A stretch of DNA of 22,365 nt from DASPJQ01 sp035299065 (GCA_035299065.1 DATGXI010000106.1:1-22365), one strand, 5' to 3'; positions 7,183-14,500 are shown, counted from the first letter of the stretch. Notes: generated by a model from the sequence alone, not told the origin. Numbers and translations: made by a program.

Positions 7183-7213
7183 AGAAACTCTTCATGTTAT
7201 CAGCTTGGTAAAC

Positions 7214-8437
7214 CTAAACAAACTTCTTCCTCCAAATTAGCAAGGGCACCATTCCCAAAGCCACACTTACCACCAATATGTAAAGAATATAATTTACGTC
7301 CTGTTCAATAATTCCCAAACCGGCCAGCCAGATAAAAATCAACCGGAATAAAATATTGAAATTATTGAATATGCTGCCGCTCCTTCCCATCATGCGATTG
7401 GGTACGCGTTCAAACAGCCAGGTAGTTCGCGCAATACGAATGCCGGCATTGGTAATACCGTAAAGAACCGAACATAAAAAATATACGAAATGCGTAGGAA
7501 AGAAAATAAAACCCGCCAAAAGCAAAACAGTAAGCAGCATATAAACCTGCACAAGGCCTGATTTGCTAATATGCTTTAACAATACGGTTGTGGTAAACCC
7601 TGCAATAATGGCCCCTGCTGTGTAAAACAATTCACCAATGGCCACCGTTCCCACTCCCGAATGCAGTTTTTCAACAGTATACACCTGCATTACGTAAAAT
7701 CCAAAAACAATGAGCGTGGCAAAAACAATATAACTGCAAATACCAAATACAAAAATTCGCTTATTCTCAAAAAGAAATTTAGCTCCGTTTTTCATGCGTT
7801 CCCATAAACCTGACATGTCAATGGCATCTTTTTTAACAGGTGTGTATTTTATACTGAAAACAATAAGCGCGCTTATAACGTAAGTTGCTCCATCAATCAA
7901 AAACACATAATGCAAAGGCCAGGGATTTAAATAAACCACACCGTTATATTCAATACCACTTAAAACAACAGCCGCTGCAACACCTGCTAACATAGAGGTT
8001 ACCTGGCTTTGTATTTCAATGCGTGAACTAACATTTCCATAGTCCTTTTGGGAAATAAGTTCATGGGTAAAGGCATAAAGTGCCGGAAAATGTAAATTGT
8101 AATTAAGAATGGTGAAAACAAAAACCGCACCCACCATGTAATTGTTCGTAATACCATCCATAAATCCCTGCACGGTTGCTGTCAACAATACACAGGCACC
8201 AATAATATTCAGCACAAAAAACAACCATTTGCGGTTATACCTGTCAACCAAGGTACCTGCATACGGCCCCCATACTAAAACAACCAGTGTTACATAAAGG
8301 AATAATTGATTATAAACCTCCTTTATTCCTAAAACATTGATGAACCAAATGGGAATGGCTATCATGCTAATACCCTGCGCAAAGCCCGAAATGGCATTGG
8401 CAGCTATAAGACGATTAAGGGCACTGGCATTTTGCAT
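7214..8437 (-). CDS. MFS transporter (MFS_3 / EntS-like type)
   Basis: A 407-aa integral membrane protein with about 12 predicted hydrophobic segments. It begins with a short cytoplasmic N-terminus (MQNASALNRLIAANAISGFA). The typical major-facilitator loop 2-3 motif appears as GTLVDRYNRKW near residues 61-71. A cytoplasmic central loop (about 200-225, KYTPVKKDAIDMSGLWERMKNG) separates the two six-helix halves, and the C-terminus is basic (IWRKKFV). It resembles the MFS_3 group, which includes enterobactin exporters and macrolide-efflux-like proteins, but no substrate can be assigned. The ATG at 8437 follows a TATCTTTA box by 4 nt. Its promoter overlaps that of divergent recX. Nothing suggests transfer from elsewhere. 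Confidence 0.88.
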   Translation of the reverse strand: MQNASALNRLIAANAISGFAQGISMIAIPIWFINVLGIKEVYNQLFLYVTLVVLVWGPYAGTLVDRYNRKWLFFVLNIIGACVLLTATVQGFMDGITNNYMVGAVFVFTILNYNLHFPALYAFTHELISQKDYGNVSSRIEIQSQVTSMLAGVAAAVVLSGIEYNGVVYLNPWPLHYVFLIDGATYVISALIVFSIKYTPVKKDAIDMSGLWERMKNGAKFLFENKRIFVFGICSYIVFATLIVFGFYVMQVYTVEKLHSGVGTVAIGELFYTAGAIIAGFTTTVLLKHISKSGLVQVYMLLTVLLLAGFIFFPTHFVYFLCSVLYGITNAGIRIARTTWLFERVPNRMMGRSGSIFNNFNILFRLIFIWLAGLGIIEQDVNYILYILVVSVALGMVPLLIWRKKFV

Positions 8438-8441
8438 GCGC

Positions 8442-8449
8442 TAAAGATA
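8442..8449 (-). promoter_or_regulatory. -7 box of the MFS gene (TATCTTTA)
   Basis: On the minus strand TATCTTTA differs from TAnnTTTG only at the last base. GCGC separates it from the ATG at 8437, placing the expected transcription start at about the A of ATG. A CTG 21 nt upstream is a weak -33 candidate. Confidence 0.55.
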
Positions 8450-8462
8450 CGCGGTATTTGTG

Positions 8463-8470
8463 TATTTTAG
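8463..8470 (+). promoter_or_regulatory. -7-like box of recX (TATTTTAG)
   Basis: TATTTTAG is a degenerate match to TAnnTTTG, followed by CAGGC and then the GTG proposed as the recX start at 8476. It lies 13 nt from the oppositely oriented MFS box (8442-8449), so polymerase could probably not occupy both promoters at once. No TTG is found at the expected -33 distance. Confidence 0.4.
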
Positions 8471-8475
8471 CAGGC

Positions 8476-8964
8476 GTGGAAAACAAAGTCACCAAAAAAT
8501 ACACTCCGGCACAGGCTCGTACCAAAATTGAAAGCTGGTGCGCTTACCAGGAACGCAGCCATTACGAGGTAAAGGAAAAATTGTATTCATGGGGATTGTA
8601 CTCAACCGATGTAAATGAAATCATAAGTCACCTCATTTCGAATAATTTTTTGAATGAAGAACGGTTTGCCGAAGCGTTTGTGAGCGGCAAATTTAAAATA
8701 AAAGGCTGGGGCCGTAACAAAATTAAACAAGCGTTAAAACTAAAAAAAGTAAGCGATCCAAACATAAAAAATGCATTTAAGCAGCTTGACGCTGACGATT
8801 ATTTTAAAAAACTAAAAAGTATTGCCGTTAAAAAAAACAAACTGATAAAAGAGAATAATCACCTGAAGCGAAAATTCAAGCTTGTTTCATTTTTAGCGAC
8901 CAAAGGATATGAGCACGATTTAATCAACGAAGTGGTAAAAGAAGTACTTAAGAAAGATGACTAA
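8476..8964 (+). CDS. recX: Regulatory protein RecX
   Basis: RecX binds RecA filaments and modulates strand exchange and the SOS response in the cytoplasm. The 162-aa product is all-helical and shows the three tandem three-helix units of the family. These begin at about TPAQARTKIESWCAYQERSHYEVKEKL, then NNFLNEERFAEAFVSGKFKIKGWGRNKIKQAL with the conserved F-N-E-R-F-A and G-x-G-x-x-K-I motifs, then the C-terminal LVSFLATKGYEHDLINEVV. I place the start at GTG 8476, 5 nt after a TATTTTAG box; an in-frame TTG at 8458 would overlap that box. recA is not in the window. The stop overlaps the pabB start by 8 nt, so recX, pabB and tilS are probably translated from one message. Confidence 0.88.
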   Translation: MENKVTKKYTPAQARTKIESWCAYQERSHYEVKEKLYSWGLYSTDVNEIISHLISNNFLNEERFAEAFVSGKFKIKGWGRNKIKQALKLKKVSDPNIKNAFKQLDADDYFKKLKSIAVKKNKLIKENNHLKRKFKLVSFLATKGYEHDLINEVVKEVLKKDD

Positions 8965-10096
8965 CGTTCATACATATCCCTTTTTTGCCCTGTTTACCAA
9001 CAACGGTTATGCACACGGATTCAGGCCCGCCATTGCTTTTTCAGAAGAGATCAACGAAATTACTACGGAAGATTTGCCCCGGCAAAACAAACCGGTTATA
9101 CCCGTTATTTCATATGATCTGAAAAACAGTCTTGAAAAATTAAGCTCCCGAAATGAAGTAAAATGGCCTATACCAGATTTATGCCTGATTGCACCCGAAG
9201 AATTTAAATTCACAACTGAAAAAGAGGTCCAGCAATTACTTGAAACATTTACCGCACAAGTGTCCCATGTGAACATACAGGCCAGGGTTTCAAAAGCTGA
9301 ATACATTCAACGCGTAAATAAATTAAAACAGCATATTCAGCAAGGCAATATTTACGAAGTCAATTATTGCGTTGAATTTTTTGCAAACAATGCCCAGGTT
9401 GACCCTTATGCGCTTTTCAGACAATACAATGCGCTTTCAAAGTCACCCTTCTCCTGTTTCATTAAGTACAATAACCTTTTTATACTTTGTGGAAGCCCTG
9501 AACGGTTTTTAAATCGCGATGGAAATAAATTAATAAGCCAGCCTATAAAAGGCACACGCAAACGCAGCAACAATGATGCGGAAATGATACGCGAACTCGA
9601 AAACGACCAAAAGGAACGTGCCGAAAACATCATGATTGTTGACCTTGTTCGAAACGACCTTTCGCGTATAGCCAAAAAAGGCAGCATTACCGTTGATGAA
9701 CTGTGCAAGGTTTATACCTTTGAAACCGTACACCAAAGTATTTCAACCATCAGCTGTCACCTAAAAGACAATACCGGCTTTGATACCATTTTACAGGCTA
9801 CTTTCCCCATGGGTTCCATGACCGGGGCACCAAAAATAAGTGCCATGAAACTGATAGATGAAACCGAAAACTCGCGCAGGCAAATCTATTCAGGCAGTAC
9901 CGGTTACCTGCTGCCAAATGGTGATTTCGATTTAAACGTAATCATACGCACCATGATTTATGATCAAAAAAACAAGTATCTTTCCTTTATGGTGGGAAGT
10001 GCCATTACAGCTGCCAGCGACCCTGAAAAGGAATACGAAGAGTGCATGGTAAAGGCTTCGGGAATGATGCGTGCCCTTAATACAAAATTTGCTTGA
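8957..10096 (+). CDS. pabB: Aminodeoxychorismate synthase component I (PabB)
   Basis: PabB converts chorismate to 4-amino-4-deoxychorismate using ammonia from the PabA glutaminase; this begins p-aminobenzoate and hence folate synthesis. The 379-aa protein has a divergent N-terminal part (1-110) and the chorismate-binding catalytic domain (about 113-376). The motif QPIKGTRKR (PIKGT at 196-200) carries the Lys that distinguishes PabB from anthranilate synthase TrpE, which has Ala there. Other family blocks are EVNYCVEF, SPERFL, AENIMIVDLVRNDL, FPMGSMTGAPKISAM and the C-terminal AITAASDPEKEYEEC. It is shorter than E. coli PabB because the N-terminal domain is reduced. No pabA or pabC gene is in the window. 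It overlaps recX by 8 nt and tilS by 4 nt. The co-occurrence with thyA-folA 2.4 kb away fits a folate theme. Confidence 0.9.
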   Translation: MTNVHTYPFFALFTNNGYAHGFRPAIAFSEEINEITTEDLPRQNKPVIPVISYDLKNSLEKLSSRNEVKWPIPDLCLIAPEEFKFTTEKEVQQLLETFTAQVSHVNIQARVSKAEYIQRVNKLKQHIQQGNIYEVNYCVEFFANNAQVDPYALFRQYNALSKSPFSCFIKYNNLFILCGSPERFLNRDGNKLISQPIKGTRKRSNNDAEMIRELENDQKERAENIMIVDLVRNDLSRIAKKGSITVDELCKVYTFETVHQSISTISCHLKDNTGFDTILQATFPMGSMTGAPKISAMKLIDETENSRRQIYSGSTGYLLPNGDFDLNVIIRTMIYDQKNKYLSFMVGSAITAASDPEKEYEECMVKASGMMRALNTKFA

Positions 10097-11364
10097 ATAA
10101 AATTTACGGAAATATAAAAAAGAAAGTGTCAGAGTTTGTTCATCGCAATAAGCTTGTGAAAAAGGAATTTTTATTGGCGGTGAGTGGTGGCGGTGACAGT
10201 GTTTTACTCGCACATATTTTTCACGAACTGAAGTTAAAATTTGCCATAGCCCATGTAAATTACAGTTTAAGGGGAAAAGAGAGTGATGGTGATGCTGTTT
10301 TTTCGAAAAACCTGGCAAAAAAATTAAACGTCAATTTCTATTATAAAAAAGTAAAAACAAAAAAAGTAAAAGGCGAGTCCATTCAAATGATAGCGCGCAA
10401 TATTCGCTATGCTTTTTTTGAAGAAATATTGAATGAGGAAAAACTGGATTACGTTGTATTGGCCCACCATGCCAGTGACCAGGTTGAAACAGTATTGATG
10501 AATTTGTTCAGGGGTTGCGGAATTGACGGGCTAACAGGAATGGAAGAAAAAACAGGAATTAAATTGCGACCACTCCTGGACATTTCCCAAACCGACATTA
10601 AAAGTGCCATCAAAGAGAAAAAAATAAAGCACCGTACCGACTCAAGCAATGCGAAAAGTGATTATAAACGCAATTTTTTACGCAACGAAGTTCTCCCTTT
10701 AATTGAAAAAAAATGGCCCGGACTCGAAAAAACGTTTTTAAAAAACATTGAAAATTTCAAATCATTAAACGAATTGCTACCTGCCCGGTATACCGTTGAC
10801 TTTACAACTGAGTTCAAGATCAGTCACAGGCTTTTCAATGATCCTGTATATCGCCAATCATTCATTCAATCAGCTGTTGCCCAAAAATTTTCGGGTACAT
10901 CCATCCAAAAGCTCCTGGCAAAAAAAAGTACTGAATCAAAAGTACTTAACGGAGCAAAAGGCAAGCTTGAATTCAAAGGCCAGCACGTTTATTACGTACC
11001 GGATTTGGCACAAAAAGCTACTCCTTCCATCAAACTAATCGGTAACACCTTAATTGTTAAAGGTATGCATGCCGACTTTATTAAAAATCGGGTTGAGCGT
11101 ATTTCGCGTAAAAAAATCAAAGGTAAAATCCGGTTAAAAAAATGGGAACCCGGCAATAAAATGATCCCTTTGGGCATGCACGGTTCAAAAAAAATAAGCG
11201 ACATACTGGCCGACTATAAACTTTCAGCTTCTCAAAAAGAGAATGTATACGTATTGTGTGATGAGGAAAAACCCTTGTGGTTACTGGGTTTACGCATTGA
11301 TAACCGTGTAAAATTAACAGGCAGCGAAGATGAAGAAGGAATTTTAAATCTGCAGATCGTTTAA
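10093..11364 (+). CDS. tilS: tRNA(Ile)-lysidine synthetase TilS
   Basis: TilS adds lysine to C34 of the CAU-anticodon isoleucine tRNA using ATP, changing decoding from AUG to AUA; it is normally essential. The 423-aa protein has the PP-loop ATP motif SGGGDS (31-36) in the N-terminal domain. This is followed by AIAHVNYSLRGKESDGD, the LAHHASDQVETVLMNLFRG block near 123-141 and RPLLDISQTDIK. A linker of about 230-335 leads to the C-terminal TilS domain with KKWEPGNKMIPLGMHGSKKISDILAD and WLLGLRIDNRVKLT. Length is normal. The only reasonable start is TTG 10093, which shares TTGA with the pabB stop; a later in-frame GTG at codon 12 would remove conserved-looking sequence. The TTG start implies modest, coupled translation. 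Confidence 0.93.
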   Translation: MNKIYGNIKKKVSEFVHRNKLVKKEFLLAVSGGGDSVLLAHIFHELKLKFAIAHVNYSLRGKESDGDAVFSKNLAKKLNVNFYYKKVKTKKVKGESIQMIARNIRYAFFEEILNEEKLDYVVLAHHASDQVETVLMNLFRGCGIDGLTGMEEKTGIKLRPLLDISQTDIKSAIKEKKIKHRTDSSNAKSDYKRNFLRNEVLPLIEKKWPGLEKTFLKNIENFKSLNELLPARYTVDFTTEFKISHRLFNDPVYRQSFIQSAVAQKFSGTSIQKLLAKKSTESKVLNGAKGKLEFKGQHVYYVPDLAQKATPSIKLIGNTLIVKGMHADFIKNRVERISRKKIKGKIRLKKWEPGNKMIPLGMHGSKKISDILADYKLSASQKENVYVLCDEEKPLWLLGLRIDNRVKLTGSEDEEGILNLQIV

Positions 11365-11369
11365 ACATA

Positions 11370-11400
11370 AAAACCTGTTTTGGGTTTCATTTTTTGGCCA
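11370..11400 (+). terminator. Weak candidate terminator after tilS
   Basis: Shortly after the tilS stop, AAACC pairs with GGTTT across a seven-base loop (TGTTTTG). The stem is followed by CA and a run of six T. The stem is only 5 bp and A/T-rich, so the call is tentative. Confidence 0.35.
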
Positions 11401-11467
11401 TTTTATTTCTTCGCTAAAACTAAAAACCTGTCCTTTTTTTGCTTAAATTCGGTAAAACCCTTTTAAT

Positions 11468-11752
11468 ATGGAAGCAACCGTGTTAATTCAAAAAGAAGAG
11501 GTGGCTAACCTCCGTTTTCCCAATGAAGAAGTACTTGGCCAGGAAGACCAGAAAAAGGCCCTGCGTTCCAAATTAGAACAGGCAACCGCCCTGGGTAACA
11601 CTGACCATGGCAAAATCAAGATTTATTTCGTAGACAATGAAGGACTCAAAAAGGTGGAAACCACTATTTGGGCCACGGGTGAGAAAAATATTGTTCTTAA
11701 ACAAGGTATCACTATTCCAATAAAGCGTATTATTGATGTTGAATTGCTTTAG
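11468..11752 (+). CDS. Small conserved-type hypothetical protein, 94 aa
   Basis: I do not recognise a named family. The 94-aa product is soluble, with no signal peptide, Cys or membrane segment. The N-terminal half is acidic and helix-prone (QEDQKKALRSKLEQATALGN, about 26-45). The C-terminal half looks like a small beta barrel: KIKIYFVDNEG, KKVETTIWATGEKNIVLK, ITIPIKRIIDVEL. The VETTIWATGEKNIVLKQG stretch with a final IPIKRIIDVEL reads like a short nucleic-acid or ligand-binding barrel, but this is only an impression. The ATG at 11468 is the only sensible start. It has about 100 nt of its own upstream DNA and 172 nt before bshA, so it is probably a single-gene transcript. Confidence 0.7.
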   Translation: MEATVLIQKEEVANLRFPNEEVLGQEDQKKALRSKLEQATALGNTDHGKIKIYFVDNEGLKKVETTIWATGEKNIVLKQGITIPIKRIIDVELL

Positions 11753-11862
11753 AATTAGCTTGTTAAAAAGCGCCATAGATAACACCGATACAAGAACTAT
11801 CTTAAATTTTTGTTCTCTTTGGTAAAATAAAGCCGCAGCTTATTTCACGTATAAAAGTACAC

Positions 11863-11904
11863 ATGGATTCTACCTGTGCTAATTCGTGTAATATGTTGCA
11901 ATAA
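11863..11904 (+). other. Possible 13-codon mini-ORF with two Cys codons ahead of bshA
   Basis: An ATG at 11863 opens a 13-residue frame (MDSTCANSCNMLQ) that stops at 11904, 20 nt before the bshA ATG. Two Cys codons occur at positions 5 and 9. Cys is a building block of bacillithiol, so a leader-peptide role is conceivable. There is no Shine-Dalgarno sequence and no clear attenuator hairpin. TGTGCTAATTCGTGTAAT within it resembles repetitive intergenic DNA. A chance ORF is the more likely explanation. Confidence 0.2.
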
Positions 11905-11924
11905 AAAAAGACGCATTAATTGAA

Positions 11925-13064
11925 ATGAGAATTGGAATTGTATGTTACCCTACCTTTGGCGGTAGTGGTGTTGTTGCTACCGAATTAGGTATTGCCCTTG
12001 CAAAAAAAGGACACCAGGTCCATTTTATTACCTATAATCAACCTGCACGCCTTGATGTGCTCAACCATAATATTTTTTACCACGAGGTACGCGTAAGCGA
12101 TTATCCGTTGTTTGATTATACGCCATATGAACTTGTTTTAACCAGCAAGATTGTAAACGTGGTGAAATACGAAAAACTGGACATTCTTCATGTACATTAC
12201 GCCATACCACATGCATCGGCTGCATACATGGCCCAACGTATTTTGGAAGACCAGGGTATAAACATTCCATTTGTTACCACGCTGCATGGAACTGACATTA
12301 CACTGGTAGGAAAAGACGCTTCGTTTGAACCTGTAATTACCTTTTGCATCAATAAAAGTACAGCGGTTACTGCCGTTTCTGAAAGCCTGAAAGATGACAC
12401 CTACGAGTTCTTTAAAATTGACAGGGAAATTGAGGTTATCCCCAATTTCATCAACAACGAACAATACAAGAATATTTTTGATGCAAACTTACGCAAACGA
12501 TATGCACCGCGTGGTGAATTTTTGATTTCGCACATTTCAAATTTCCGAAAAGTAAAACGCATTGAAGACGTTGTATTGGTTTTTGATCAGATTCGTAAAA
12601 AAGTACCTGCAAAATTATTGCTTGTAGGCGATGGGCCTGAGCGCAGTGTAATTGAACGCATGTGTCGTGAAATTGATATATGCACCGATGCCATTTTACT
12701 GGGAAAATTACAGTCAACCAAAGAAGTGTTGGCCATCAGCGATTTGTTTTTACTTCCTTCAGAAACCGAAAGTTTTGGTTTGGCCGCGCTTGAAGCAATG
12801 GCGGCAGGTGTACCCGTTATAAGCACAAATACCGGTGGACTTCCCGAGGTAAACATTGATGGTGTAACAGGTTTTGCCGCAAACGTGGGCGATGTTGATT
12901 ACATGGCCAAAAATGCATTAACCCTATTGGAGAATAAAGATAAAATGGCGCAGTTTAAAAAAGCAGCCCTTCAACAGGCGCATAATTTTGACATGAACGT
13001 TATCCTGGTTAAATACGAGGAATTATACGACAGGGCTCTCAAAGGTGAAAAAATTAAAATTTAA
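11925..13064 (+). CDS. bshA: N-acetyl-alpha-D-glucosaminyl L-malate synthase BshA
   Basis: BshA is the GT4 glycosyltransferase that transfers GlcNAc from UDP-GlcNAc to L-malate, the first step of bacillithiol synthesis. Bacillithiol is the low-molecular-weight thiol of Firmicutes and many Bacteroidota. The 379-aa protein shows the BshA opening IGIVCYPTFGGSGVVATELG (residues 3-22), HVHYAIPHASAA near 89-100 and TLHGTDITLVG near 119-129. The VGDGPER nucleotide-binding loop is near 234-240. The GT4 EX7E motif is E282/E290 in SETESFGLAALEAMAAGVPVI, followed by STNTGGLPEV. This is clearly BshA rather than a generic GT4. bshB and bshC are not in the window. A 5-bp stem (ACCGG/CCGGT, 13064-13080) sits at the stop codon and may help termination. 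Confidence 0.94.
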   Translation: MRIGIVCYPTFGGSGVVATELGIALAKKGHQVHFITYNQPARLDVLNHNIFYHEVRVSDYPLFDYTPYELVLTSKIVNVVKYEKLDILHVHYAIPHASAAYMAQRILEDQGINIPFVTTLHGTDITLVGKDASFEPVITFCINKSTAVTAVSESLKDDTYEFFKIDREIEVIPNFINNEQYKNIFDANLRKRYAPRGEFLISHISNFRKVKRIEDVVLVFDQIRKKVPAKLLLVGDGPERSVIERMCREIDICTDAILLGKLQSTKEVLAISDLFLLPSETESFGLAALEAMAAGVPVISTNTGGLPEVNIDGVTGFAANVGDVDYMAKNALTLLENKDKMAQFKKAALQQAHNFDMNVILVKYEELYDRALKGEKIKI

Positions 13065-13080
13065 CCGGATTTGGACCGGT
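13064..13080 (+). terminator. Weak hairpin at the bshA stop
   Basis: ACCGG (13064-13068) pairs with CCGGT (13076-13080) over the loop ATTTGGA. The following sequence is A/T-rich (AATTATTTATCTTTCTAT) but has no clean T run. It may act as a weak terminator; this is inferred from position only. Confidence 0.3.
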
Positions 13081-13160
13081 AATTATTTATCTTTCTATCT
13101 CTGAATTCAGAAGCGGTTGTGAATATTTCCTTATAGTTACGCTCACTGATCAAAATTGTT

Positions 13161-13168
13161 TATCTTAC
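13161..13168 (+). promoter_or_regulatory. -7-like box of the rsmH-like gene (TATCTTAC)
   Basis: TATCTTAC matches TAnnTTTG at positions 1, 2, 5 and 6. It is separated by CTAC from the ATG at 13173, the same 4-nt spacing as at thyA and the MFS gene. No TTG is present at the expected -33 distance; TTA 21 nt upstream is the closest. Weak on its own, supported by the shared pattern. Confidence 0.35.
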
Positions 13169-13172
13169 CTAC

Positions 13173-14219
13173 ATGGACGAAAAAAAGCCGCGCAGGCCAC
13201 GCTACAAAGGCACCCATCCCAAAACCTTTAAAGAAAAGTACAAGGAGTTACAACCTGAAGCTTATGCTGCCGATGTAGAAAAAGTTATGCAACAAGGCCG
13301 CACACCTGCAGGCATGCATCGCTCCATTTGTATAAACGAAATCATGGATTTTTTAGCCATTCAAACCGGGCAAATTGGTTTGGATGCTACACTTGGCTAT
13401 GGCGGACATAGCCTGGAAATATTAAAACGGCTTACGCCTGGTGGACATCTTTTTGCAACGGATGTTGATCCGTTTGAATTACCACGTACCAAAGAACGCC
13501 TGACCGCTTTGGGATTTGGCGATGATGTGCTGACCATACGCAAAATGAATTTTTCAGGAATTGACCAGCTTATTTACGAAAGTGGACCGTTGAACTTTGT
13601 GCTGGCTGATTTAGGTGTCTCATCCATGCAAATTGACAATCCTGACCGTGGTTTTTCATTTAAAGTTGATGGGCCGCTTGATTTGCGCCTGAACCCAAAA
13701 AGCGGTAAGCCAGCCTCGGCATTTTTAAATGACATTGGCAGGAATGAACTTGAAGACTTGCTGGTGCAGAATTCCGATGAACCCTATGCCAATTTAATTG
13801 CTACGGCTATTTATACTGTTATTTCAACGGGAACACGCATTGAAACTACCAAACAGTTGCGTGAAATTATTGCGCAGGCACTTCCCTTACTGCCGGCCGA
13901 AAACATAAAAGAAGAAATCAAAAAAACGTGTCAGCGTTGTTTCCAGGCCTTACGCATTGCTGTGAACGATGAATTTGGCGTGCTTGATAAATTTCTTGAA
14001 AAAATTCCTGCGGCCCTTGCACCTGGCGGGCGTGTTGCAATTTTATCATTTCATTCAGGCGAAGACAGGCGGGTAAAAAAATCATTCCAGCATTTTTTAC
14101 GAGAAGGAATATACAACGAGGTATCACCTGAATTCATTCGCGCTACTGCTGAAGAAATTAATTCCAACCCACGTGCGCGTTCGGCAAAATTGCGGTGGGC
14201 AGTTAAGCAGGCTGAATGA
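13173..14219 (+). CDS. RsmH-family rRNA (cytosine-N4)-methyltransferase, divergent, N-terminally extended
   Basis: RsmH methylates N4 of C1402 in 16S rRNA using SAM. The 348-aa product has the family core: SAM motif DATLGYGGHS (71-80), ATDVDP near 95-100, LADLGVSSMQIDNPDRGFSF, DGPLDLRLNP, the FQALRIAVNDEFGVLDKFL block, LAPGGRVAILSFHS and the ending NPRARSAKLRWA. Three points are unusual. It has about 47 extra N-terminal residues, very basic and Lys/Pro-rich. The usual H-x-P-V-L-L entry is replaced by GMHRSICINEIMD. FHSLEDR is changed to FHSGEDR. It is also away from the dcw cluster (no mraZ, ftsL or ftsI nearby), where bacterial rsmH normally lies. I therefore treat it as a probable second paralogue. 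The exact methylation target is uncertain. Confidence 0.82.
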   Translation: MDEKKPRRPRYKGTHPKTFKEKYKELQPEAYAADVEKVMQQGRTPAGMHRSICINEIMDFLAIQTGQIGLDATLGYGGHSLEILKRLTPGGHLFATDVDPFELPRTKERLTALGFGDDVLTIRKMNFSGIDQLIYESGPLNFVLADLGVSSMQIDNPDRGFSFKVDGPLDLRLNPKSGKPASAFLNDIGRNELEDLLVQNSDEPYANLIATAIYTVISTGTRIETTKQLREIIAQALPLLPAENIKEEIKKTCQRCFQALRIAVNDEFGVLDKFLEKIPAALAPGGRVAILSFHSGEDRRVKKSFQHFLREGIYNEVSPEFIRATAEEINSNPRARSAKLRWAVKQAE

Positions 14220-14277
14220 TTTGTATTATTATCAATTGAATTAGACAATTCGTAACGGGAAAAATATTTATTTCTAC

Positions 14278-14448
14278 TTATTTTCTTTTTGCAAGTAAAA
14301 GCAATAGCAGCCCTGCAAATAAAAGGATAGGGCCGCTGTAAATTCCGTAGAACATATCCTGAGGCCAATGCATTAATTTGAACTGTATACCCGTAATAAG
14401 TAGTAGACCTCCAAAAATTATCAATGTTAGCCCTGATTTTTTATTCAT
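14278..14448 (-). CDS. Small membrane protein, 56 aa, with an FKLMHWP motif
   Basis: The minus strand from ATG 14448 to TAA 14278 encodes 56 residues. They start MNKKSGLTLIIFGGLLLITG, have FKLMHWPQDMFYG in the middle, and end in a second hydrophobic run (about 40-53) and a basic tail AKRK. Two membrane helices joined by a short loop are predicted by eye. The F-K-(I/L)-M-H-W-P motif between two helices recalls the N-terminal membrane part of GldL and many small Bacteroidota membrane proteins; this is a resemblance, not an assignment. It starts 53 nt after the stop of the upstream outer-membrane protein gene, on the same strand, and is convergent with the rsmH-like gene. The composition is too regular for a chance ORF. 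Confidence 0.65.
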   Translation of the reverse strand: MNKKSGLTLIIFGGLLLITGIQFKLMHWPQDMFYGIYSGPILLFAGLLLLLLAKRK

Positions 14449-14500
14449 GTTTTTTGCTTCAAAATCGCGATTGGCCTGCAGCTTATTAATTCACAATTGA

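Noticed and set aside
8957..10096. Assignment as anthranilate synthase TrpE
   Set aside because: The PIKGT motif has the PabB-type Lys rather than the TrpE Ala, and no trp genes are nearby.
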